From positions 1 to 64,000 of the forward strand of contig CAKPEG010000002.1 of NCBI GenBank assembly GCA_934149275.1: a DNA stretch of 64,000 nucleotides, in the 5' to 3' direction. This document shows positions 57,803-64,000 of this stretch, in pieces; the first letter of the stretch is position 1, and every line of letters starts with the position of its first letter. The DNA comes from an uncultured Clostridia bacterium (GTDB taxonomy: Bacteria; Bacillota; Clostridia; TANB77; CAG-508). The translations under genes and the position numbers were made by a program. The notes beneath the pieces are model-generated. The model worked only from the letters and a program-made list of their open reading frames with translations, was not told the origin of the DNA and did not search any database.

Positions 57803-58471
57803 TTATTTATTTATCATATCAAGACTGAATTCATAGCCTTCACCATTTGTACATGTTATAACTGCTGTACGATAGTTGTTTCCGTTTTTTTCAGCTTTAC
57901 TTGAATATACACTTTCAACTTCTGGTAGGTTTTCGATTGTTCCTGATATTTTAAAAATTCCAGTTTTAAATGCATTTTCTATATCTACGTAAAGTAGTTT
58001 TCCTTCTTGGGTTAAAAGTAAAAAGATTGGATATTTATAGTTTTCTACATTAAAATAGTATACTGATTTTATTTTATCATTTATACCAGTTACTTTATAT
58101 TCACCACCAATTTCGACTTTAGAATTATTATTTAATATTTTTTCAGAATCGTTTCCTATTAAAATAGTTACTTCATTGTTAGATAAAATTGAAATTAGAT
58201 ATTTATCTGAGTCTTCTGAGTTTTCTGTTATTGGCTCATAGTGTTGACTACTTGTAGTGTTATTTTTTTCATCTTTTATTGTATTAGGTAGTTTAATTTC
58301 TACGTTTGGTTCATTTACTGTTGTTAATTCAATTACTTCGCCTTTTTGATTATCAGGGTTTGCTGTGTCTATTTTCTTTTGCGGTTTTATGAATTTATAT
58401 AGTAGAAATATAGCTAGAAGTATAGCAAAAATTACTAGAATACGTTTCAATATTTTTTTCTTTCTGCGCAT
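57803..58471 (-). CDS. Membrane-anchored extracytoplasmic protein
   Basis: A 222-aa protein with a basic N-terminus (MRRKKKILKR), one membrane segment (about 10-26) and an outer domain of about 190 residues with predicted beta strands. No cysteines or catalytic motif catch the eye; the family is not recognised. SD AAAGGAGG. It directly precedes the por operon on the same strand, though a functional link is not evident. Confidence 0.65.
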   Translation of the reverse strand: MRRKKKILKRILVIFAILLAIFLLYKFIKPQKKIDTANPDNQKGEVIELTTVNEPNVEIKLPNTIKDEKNNTTSSQHYEPITENSEDSDKYLISILSNNEVTILIGNDSEKILNNNSKVEIGGEYKVTGINDKIKSVYYFNVENYKYPIFLLLTQEGKLLYVDIENAFKTGIFKISGTIENLPEVESVYSSKAEKNGNNYRTAVITCTNGEGYEFSLDMINK

Positions 58472-58554
58472 ATATTAACCTCCTTTTGTGCTATTATATA
58501 AAATTAGAAATGAATAATCAATCTCTTTTTTATATTAATAAGAAAGTTGATTTG

Positions 58555-58640
58555 CAATTTTGCACACAAATAAAGGTAAAGAATCAAAAATATATAATGA
58601 GTGTGAATGTTATAAATACCTATATTATAGAAAGTTCTTC
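58555..58640. repeat. R1-like repeat, copy f (rearranged)
   Basis: ATTTTGCACACAAATAAAG and TATATAATGAGTGTGAATG match the R1 second half; a following TATTATAGAAAGTTCTTC matches the R1 first half. The two halves are in swapped order relative to copy a. Confidence 0.5.
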
Positions 58641-58707
58641 TAAAATTATATAATGTAAATAATAATGTTTAGTTTGCATTTTTTAGAGTATTCTAAAAAA
58701 ACAAAAT

Positions 58708-58760
58708 ATTACAAAAATATTACAATAGACATTGACTTTTTAGTCAAAAAAATATAATAT
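58708..58760 (+). promoter_or_regulatory. minD promoter with phased TTACA boxes
   Basis: TTACAAAA at 58709 and TTACAATA at 58720 are 11 bp apart. The -35 TTGACT is at 58732-58737; TATAAT (58753-58758) gives a 15-bp spacer, or TAATAT (58755-58760) a 17-bp spacer. The last box starts 12 bp before the -35. Confidence 0.65.
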
Positions 58761-58830
58761 ATATTAGTAAAAAATAAGAGATACGTAGTTTTATGATAAA
58801 ATTATGGCAACAAAAAGAATGGAGGATTTT

Positions 58831-59625
58831 ATGGGAGAAGTTATAGTAATAACATCTGGTAAAGGTGGTGTAGGAAAAACCACAACAACAGCTAATTTAG
58901 GTTCTGCACTTGCTTTAGCAGGAAAAAAGGTAGCTTTGGTTGATACAGATATCGGATTGAGGAATTTAGATGTTGTTATGGGACTAGAGAATAGAATTGT
59001 GTATGATATAGTTGATGTTATTGAAGAAAAATGTAAATTAAGACAAGCGTTAATTAAAGATAAACGTTTTAAAGAATTATTCCTACTTCCTGCTGCTCAA
59101 ACGAGAGATAAAACAGCTATTAATGAAGAACAAATGAAAGAATTAATTTCTAAATTAAAAGTAGAATTTGATTATATTTTAATAGATTGCCCAGCTGGAA
59201 TTGAACAAGGATTTAAGAACGCAATTGTTGGCGCTGATAGAGCAATTGTTGTTACAACAGCTGAAATATCAGCTATTAGAGATGCTGATAGAATTATTGG
59301 CTTATTAGAATCTTCAGAAATTAAAAATCCAGAATTAATTGTTAATAGATTACGTCCAAACATGGTTAAAAGAGGAGAAATGATGGATGTTGATGATATT
59401 GTTGATTTATTATCAATTGATTTAATTGGTGTAGTTCCAGATGATGAATTTATTATAACTCAAACAAATAAAGGTGAACCTGTTATTTCTAATAAAAAAG
59501 CTCCATCTGGTAAAGCTTATATTGAAATTTCAAGAAGAATACTTGGAGAAAATATTGAAGTTAGTGTACCAGGTAGAGAAACTGGTTTCTTTTCAAAATT
59601 AAAAAGGGTATTCGGTAAAAAATAA
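58831..59625 (+). CDS. minD: Septum-site determining ATPase MinD
   Basis: A 264-aa ParA/MinD ATPase that binds the membrane and restricts FtsZ assembly to midcell. S-G-K-G-G-V-G-K-T-T-T is the deviant Walker A, D-T-D-I-G-L-R-N-L-D and I-D-C-P-A-G follow, and an amphipathic membrane-targeting helix (FFSKLKRVFGKK) ends the protein. Start at the ATG at 58831 with GGAGGA; the frame from 58804 adds nine residues across the ribosome site. First gene of minD-minE-rodA. Confidence 0.96.
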   Translation: MGEVIVITSGKGGVGKTTTTANLGSALALAGKKVALVDTDIGLRNLDVVMGLENRIVYDIVDVIEEKCKLRQALIKDKRFKELFLLPAAQTRDKTAINEEQMKELISKLKVEFDYILIDCPAGIEQGFKNAIVGADRAIVVTTAEISAIRDADRIIGLLESSEIKNPELIVNRLRPNMVKRGEMMDVDDIVDLLSIDLIGVVPDDEFIITQTNKGEPVISNKKAPSGKAYIEISRRILGENIEVSVPGRETGFFSKLKRVFGKK

Positions 59626-59644
59626 AGATAACTGGAGGTAAAAA

Positions 59645-60217
59645 ATGTTTGAAGGAATAACAAATTTTTTCAAAAAGGTATTAAAATCTGGACAAGATAT
59701 AGATGAAACTTCAAAAGATACAGCTAAAGAAAGACTTCATTTGGTTTTGATGCAAGATAGAGCAAATGTATCTGCGGATTTTCTTGATTTAATGAAACAA
59801 GAAATTATTGAAGTAATAAAAAAATATGTGGTTGTTGATGAAAAAGAGATAGATGTTAGATTAACAAATCAACCAAATGATGATGGAACAAATGGTGCGC
59901 CTGCTTTGTACGCTAATATTCCTATTGTTAATATAAAAAATGATGTAAAAGGCGAAAAAATGAGAGAACAAGAAGCGGAAGAACCAGAAGAGAAAGATGA
60001 ACTTGATAAACAAGAAGAAAAAAAGAATCCACCAAAGAAAAGAGGAAGAAAAACTAAAAAGGTGGTTAAGCCTGAGAAAATAAAGAATGATGAAGCAGAA
60101 GAAAATGAAATTGAAGAAGTTTCTATAACAGAAGAAATCGTAGAAAATGAGGATGATGTTGAAAATGCTATAGATTCTGAAGAGACTCAAGATGAAGATG
60201 AGGATGTAGAAGAGTAA
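59645..60217 (+). CDS. minE: MinE with long charged, AT-hook-like C-terminal extension
   Basis: A 190-aa protein. Residues 1-95 are MinE: the amphipathic N-terminus (MFEGITNFFKKVL), the anti-MinD helix (AKERLHLVLMQDRA, 27-40) and the beta-rich dimer domain (EIDVRLTN, ALYANIPI). Normal MinE proteins are about 90 residues. Here about 90 more follow: acidic, then a basic P-P-K-K-R-G-R-K-T-K-K (129-139) with an AT-hook-like RGR core, then very acidic to the end. SD CTGGAGG. MinE stimulates MinD ATPase and drives pole-to-pole oscillation; the tail is unexplained. Confidence 0.93.
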   Translation: MFEGITNFFKKVLKSGQDIDETSKDTAKERLHLVLMQDRANVSADFLDLMKQEIIEVIKKYVVVDEKEIDVRLTNQPNDDGTNGAPALYANIPIVNIKNDVKGEKMREQEAEEPEEKDELDKQEEKKNPPKKRGRKTKKVVKPEKIKNDEAEENEIEEVSITEEIVENEDDVENAIDSEETQDEDEDVEE

Positions 60218-60366
60218 AATGTTGAGATTTAGGGTAGGCTTTAATGATATATTGTCTACTCTTAATTTAATATATAATGTGTGCAAATTTGTGATGTTAA
60301 TTTACATGCAAACAAGTAAAAAAATTAAAATTTTTGATGTATATTATACATACGATGAGGTTTTAA

Positions 60367-61470
60367 ATGAGAAAAAAATTATTAAAAAATTTAGATTGGG
60401 GAGTGCTTATATGCGCAGTAATTCTTATTGCAATTGGTTTGACAGCACTCTTTTCTACTAGTCAAAATACAGATCATGTTGAATTTATTAAACAAATACA
60501 ATGGTTATTTATTAGTATTCCATTTTTTGTTTTAGCTATTGTAATTGATTATGATAAAATTTTAAGAATTGCGCCAGTTTTTTATGGAATATGTGTATTT
60601 TTATTAATTCTGGTATTGTTTACTGAGCAAATTAATGGTGCTAGTAGCTGGTTTAATATAGGAAGCTTTTCTTTCCAACCATCTGAATTTGGAAAAATTG
60701 CAACTATATTGTTTATGGCGTATGCTTTAAATTTATTACAAGCAAGAAATAAAAAAGAAATAAATAAGTTTTACAAATTACTTGCGGTACTGGCAATAGC
60801 AGGACTTCCAATAATGCTTATTGTTATTGAGCCTGATTTTGGAACTGCTACTGCGTATATGTTTGCTACAGTATTTATTTTGTTTGTTTCAGGAATTGAT
60901 AAAAAATATATTTTTGCTGCTATAGCGTTAATAGCTATACTAATTCCTGTTATATATATGAATTTACCAGAGCATGCTTTAAAGAGAATTGATGTTTATT
61001 TACATCCCGAAAGTGATCCGAGAGGATCTGGATATAATATTATTCAATCAAAGTTGGCAATTGGTGCAGGTCAAATTTTAGGAATGGGATTACTTCAAGG
61101 AAATCAGACACAATTGGGTTATTTACATCCCAAAACAACTGATTTTATTTTTTCAGCAATTGGTGAAGAAATGGGCTTTTTGATTGCTGCTACTATTATT
61201 ATTACGTATGTTGTTTTGATTACGAGAATAGTGTATATTGCCAAAACTGCTAAGGATAATGTTGGGTCATATATTGCAATTGGTATTGCTGGTATTTTAT
61301 GTTTCCATATGGTTGAGAATATTGGTATGACTATGGGACTTCTTCCTATTACTGGTGTGCCTCTTCCTTTTGTTAGTTATGGTGGTAGTTCGTTGCTTAC
61401 TAATTTTGTTTGTTTGGGGTTGGTTGTTAATGTTAGTGCTAGGCGTCAGCGTGCTATCTTCATCGAATAG
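60367..61470 (+). CDS. rodA: SEDS-family peptidoglycan polymerase RodA
   Basis: A 367-aa integral membrane glycosyltransferase of the SEDS family with about ten membrane segments. Family signatures: F-Q-P-S-E-F-G-K, E-P-D-F-G-T-A, P-H-A-L-type E-H-A-L-K-R-I, S-D-P-R-G-S-G-Y-N, and G-V-P-L-P-F-V-S-Y-G-G-S-S. RodA with a class B PBP builds the lateral wall. The link with minDE is common in Clostridia and favours RodA over FtsW. A GAGG lies 10 nt upstream of the ATG. There are 149 bp between minE and rodA without a gene. Confidence 0.92.
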   Translation: MRKKLLKNLDWGVLICAVILIAIGLTALFSTSQNTDHVEFIKQIQWLFISIPFFVLAIVIDYDKILRIAPVFYGICVFLLILVLFTEQINGASSWFNIGSFSFQPSEFGKIATILFMAYALNLLQARNKKEINKFYKLLAVLAIAGLPIMLIVIEPDFGTATAYMFATVFILFVSGIDKKYIFAAIALIAILIPVIYMNLPEHALKRIDVYLHPESDPRGSGYNIIQSKLAIGAGQILGMGLLQGNQTQLGYLHPKTTDFIFSAIGEEMGFLIAATIIITYVVLITRIVYIAKTAKDNVGSYIAIGIAGILCFHMVENIGMTMGLLPITGVPLPFVSYGGSSLLTNFVCLGLVVNVSARRQRAIFIE

Positions 61471-61508
61471 CTCAAAAATATTGGCTGATAGCTGGAAGTG
61501 GGGGTTTT

Positions 61509-62480
61509 ATGTTTTATCATAAATTAATGATTGGTAATGTAGAATTGAATAATAATCTTTTACTTGCTCCTATGGCTGGAGTTACTGATTTAGCTTTTAG
61601 GAAAATTTGCAAGAAGTGTGGTGCTGGGTTGGTTGAGGCTGAAATGGTGAGTGCAAAGGCTATTTTTTATGGTGATGATAAAACTATTTCTATGCTTAAT
61701 ACTGATGGTGAGAAAAGACCTATTTCAATGCAAATTTTCGGTAATGAACCTGACGTTATGGCTCATGCTGCCGAATTTTTGAATGATAAGGCTGATATTA
61801 TTGATATTAATATGGGGTGCCCTGCTCCGAAGGTAGTGAAGAATGGTGATGGTAGTAAACTTTTACTTGATTTGGATTTGGTTTCAGAGATTGTAAAAAG
61901 TGTTGTTGCTGTTTCTAAAGTTCCTGTTACGGTTAAAATTCGTAAAGGATGGGATGATGATCATATTGTTGCAGTTGAGGCGGCTAAACGTATTGAAGAG
62001 GCTGGGGCTTCTGCAATTACTGTTCATGGAAGAACTAGAAGTCAGTTTTATTCTGGAGTTGCTGATTGGGATATTATTCGTCAGGTTAAGGAAAATGTTT
62101 CTATTCCTGTTATAGGAAATGGGGATGTTGTTGATGGAAAATTAGCTGAGAAATTGTTTAATAAAACTGGTGTTGATGGTGTTATGATTGGGCGTGCTAC
62201 TTTAGGAAATCCATGGATTTTTAATGAAATTGCTTCTTATTTAAAAGGTGAGGAGGTTAAGAAACCTAGTAATGACGAAATTATGAAAACAATTTTGTGG
62301 CAATATGACATGCTTATTCAAGAAAAGGGTGAGTATACGGCTGTTAGAGAAATGCGTAAACATATAGGTTGGTATTTAAAAGGGATGCCTTCTGCTAAAA
62401 TAGTAAAAGATGAAGTTAATAAATTAGAAAATTTTTCAGAAATTTTACAGGTGCTAAAAAAATATTTTCAAGATATTTAA
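61509..62480 (+). CDS. dusB: tRNA-dihydrouridine synthase (DusB type)
   Basis: A 323-aa FMN enzyme that reduces uridines in the tRNA D-loop. L-A-P-M-A-G-V-T-D at the start binds FMN. The catalytic Cys is in D-I-N-M-G-C-P-A-P-K. K-I-R-K-G-W-D, V-H-G-R-T-R-S-Q-F-Y and I-G-N-G-D-V follow, and I-G-R-A-T-L-G-N-P-W-I-F near the end is typical. Full length. Preceded by GTGGGGGT. It stands 38 bp after rodA and may be read with it. Confidence 0.94.
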   Translation: MFYHKLMIGNVELNNNLLLAPMAGVTDLAFRKICKKCGAGLVEAEMVSAKAIFYGDDKTISMLNTDGEKRPISMQIFGNEPDVMAHAAEFLNDKADIIDINMGCPAPKVVKNGDGSKLLLDLDLVSEIVKSVVAVSKVPVTVKIRKGWDDDHIVAVEAAKRIEEAGASAITVHGRTRSQFYSGVADWDIIRQVKENVSIPVIGNGDVVDGKLAEKLFNKTGVDGVMIGRATLGNPWIFNEIASYLKGEEVKKPSNDEIMKTILWQYDMLIQEKGEYTAVREMRKHIGWYLKGMPSAKIVKDEVNKLENFSEILQVLKKYFQDI

Positions 62481-62647
62481 ATATAAATAAATTACAATTA
62501 CTAATGAAAAAGCTAAGAGAATTTTACATAAAAAATTGCATTATAACATTATGCAAAATAAACTAAGGTTTTTTAGAAAATTTGTGTTGCTTTTTGTTGA
62601 TTTTTACTAAAAAGTGTTATATAGTAATAATCGATTTACAAAACTTT

Positions 62648-62722
62648 GTTACAAAAAGGTTACAAAAGGGTTACAAAAACGTGACGATTTCTATTGACTT
62701 TTTGAAGAAATTGTAATATCCT
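62648..62722 (+). promoter_or_regulatory. ftsA promoter with three 11-bp-phased GTTACAAAA boxes
   Basis: GTTACAAAA starts at 62648, 62659 and 62670; a degenerate fourth (GTGACGA) is at 62681. The -35 TTGACT (62694-62699), 17-bp spacer and -10 TATCCT (62717-62722) follow. The same phasing is seen before minD. No gene lies in 62481-62762. Confidence 0.7.
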
Positions 62723-62762
62723 TAGACATATTAAAAGAAACGGAAAAAATGGAGGAATTGTC

Positions 62763-63995
62763 TTGGCAATTGGGGATATAATTGTAGGGATTGACATCGG
62801 TACTTCAAAGGTTAGCACTGTTGTCGGTGAAGTTAATAATTTCAAGCAAATCGAGATAATTTGTAATACTTGCTGTAGATGTAATGGAATGGCTAAAGGT
62901 CAAATTATTGATGGTGATGCAATTTCTATTGCAATCTCTAAAACAATTAGGGAAGCTGAGGAAATAGCTAATTTTAAAATTAGTTCTGCATACATTACAA
63001 TACCAGGAAAGTATACAACAATAGTTCAAAATAGTGTTGTAAAAGAAACTAAAGATAGATTTGATGGAATATCTTATAAAGACGTTGTTTCAGCTTTATC
63101 TTCAGTTAAAGAGATTGAAATGCCTGATGATGAAGTTTTGATTGATATTATTCCAGATAAATTTATTTTGGAAGATGGTAAAACTGTTGAGGATCCAGTA
63201 GGAAGTTATTGCTCAAGTTTTACTTTAATGGCGCAACTTATTTTGGCTGATAAAGATTACATAAAGAAGATTACAAACATTTGTAGAAGAGCTGGTATAG
63301 AAATAGATGGAATTGTTCCAATTACACTAGCTGAAAGAAACTTAGTTTTAGATGGCAGTGAAATGAATGATAATGTTATGATTCTTGATATTGGGGCTGG
63401 AAATACAGAGATAGGTATTTTCAAAGGAAATTCATTTATTTTTAATGATACATTACCTTTAGGTGGTGACAATATTACAAGTGATATTGCATATGTTTTA
63501 AATATTTCTAAAGAAGAGGCTGATAAATTAAAACGTCAATATGGACTAGCTTTAAAATCATTTATTGATAATGATAATAATATTATTTTGAATACATATA
63601 ACGGTGGAGATACAAGAAATAAAACAATTAAAAGTTCAGAATTGATAGAAATTATTGAAGCTAGGGTTGAGGAAATTTTTTCACTTGTTAATAAAGAAAT
63701 TACAATGCAAGGTTTAAAAAATAACATTAATAATGTAATCTTGACAGGTGAAGGAATTACTAATATAAATAAATGTGATATGGCAGGAAAGATTATTTTA
63801 AATATTCCTGTAAAGATTTCAAACGCTAGACTTATTACTACAATTAAGCCAGTATATAGAACAAGTTATGCGCTTGTTAGATATGTGTCTTCTAGAGCTT
63901 TTACAAAGAAAGTTTCTAGTACAATAGATGCAAAATCTGAAAAGTCTGTTTTGAAAAATGTTTTAGAAAAGGTTAGAGACTTTTTCTATTCATAA
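62763..63995 (+). CDS. ftsA: Cell-division actin-like protein FtsA
   Basis: A 410-aa actin-fold ATPase that ties FtsZ filaments to the membrane. V-G-I-D-I-G-T-S-K (phosphate 1), the inserted 1C subdomain (K-F-I-L-E-D-G-K-T), V-M-I-L-D-I-G-A-G-N-T-E (phosphate 2) and V-I-L-T-G-E-G-I are present. An amphipathic helix (VLEKVRDFF) lies at the C-terminus for membrane binding. It starts with TTG at 62763, supported by GGAGG 7 nt upstream. The gene is complete and ends 5 bp before the window edge; ftsZ would be expected next. Confidence 0.95.
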   Translation: MAIGDIIVGIDIGTSKVSTVVGEVNNFKQIEIICNTCCRCNGMAKGQIIDGDAISIAISKTIREAEEIANFKISSAYITIPGKYTTIVQNSVVKETKDRFDGISYKDVVSALSSVKEIEMPDDEVLIDIIPDKFILEDGKTVEDPVGSYCSSFTLMAQLILADKDYIKKITNICRRAGIEIDGIVPITLAERNLVLDGSEMNDNVMILDIGAGNTEIGIFKGNSFIFNDTLPLGGDNITSDIAYVLNISKEEADKLKRQYGLALKSFIDNDNNIILNTYNGGDTRNKTIKSSELIEIIEARVEEIFSLVNKEITMQGLKNNINNVILTGEGITNINKCDMAGKIILNIPVKISNARLITTIKPVYRTSYALVRYVSSRAFTKKVSSTIDAKSEKSVLKNVLEKVRDFFYS

Positions 63996-64000
63996 AATTT

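Noticed and set aside
60219..60461. An 80-codon frame between minE and rodA
   Set aside because: It overlaps the start of rodA in another frame and shows no family features; rodA is certain.
62648..62680. Short regular repeats that could suggest a CRISPR array
   Set aside because: Units are 9 bp with an 11-bp period and no spacers, and there are no cas genes. They fit operator boxes.

Overview
The window is low-GC, mostly A/T-rich DNA. Its content is what an anaerobic, Gram-positive Clostridia-type bacterium (Bacillota) would carry: a four-subunit pyruvate/2-oxoacid:ferredoxin oxidoreductase, L-lactate dehydrogenase, MinD/MinE, RodA, FtsA, HU, LCP, class A PBP and DacF-type peptidoglycan proteins. 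Shine-Dalgarno sequences are strong (AGGAGG/AGGTGAT), and sigma-A promoters with 17-bp spacers can be read by eye. Many translations match only 'hypothetical' families, so a poorly cultured gut-type lineage is my inference, not a proof.

Layout. 1-4.5 kb: a nuclease-like remnant, two paralogous membrane proteins with a shared promoter-leader, then a UDPGP nucleotidyltransferase and a phosphoesterase. 4.7-12.1 kb: a minus-strand operon of a one-module NRPS (C-A-T-R), a multi-spanning histidine kinase and a REC-HD-GYP response regulator. 12.3-21.1 kb: HtrA protease, a PIN-domain protein, small membrane proteins, a class A PBP, a membrane protein plus alpha/beta hydrolase pair, and three copies of a structured intergenic element (R2). 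21.2-28 kb: tRNA-Arg(ACG), a transglutaminase-like protein, HU, a GIY-YIG protein, an amidoligase with a small partner, and a soluble Clp-like/FtsH-like AAA protease.

28.2-45.2 kb is a tandem array of integrated elements at the 3' end of tRNA-Pro(TGG). The 12-15 bp attachment core (tRNA 3' end) occurs at 33183, 34436 and 45211. The right-hand unit (34436-45225) is a complete-looking integrative mobilizable element: integrase, excisionase-like protein, cargo, MobV relaxase, oriT-like hairpins and RepA_N initiator. The middle unit holds only a Fic gene. The left unit holds an LRR-transglutaminase with a small partner and a chimeric RepA-Mob-TnpV ORF produced by element decay. A Fic-deleted scar lies at 28240-28405.

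45.4-64 kb is housekeeping: an N-formylglutamate amidohydrolase-like protein, tRNA-Arg(TCT), ldh, DUF5711, CvpA and LCP proteins, DacF, the por operon, minD-minE-rodA, dusB and ftsA. The minD and ftsA promoters share 11-bp-phased TTACAAAA-type boxes at the same distance from the -35 element.

Two dispersed intergenic families are present: R1 (about 130-160 bp, with an AAGTTC..GAACTT core followed by a promoter-like block; six copies) and R2 (about 130-180 bp; four copies whose outer stem arms differ between copies yet stay complementary). The most interesting points are the NRPS-kinase-HD-GYP operon, the R2 element, the Clp/FtsH hybrid, the MinE with an AT-hook-like tail, the phased boxes and the tandem element array.
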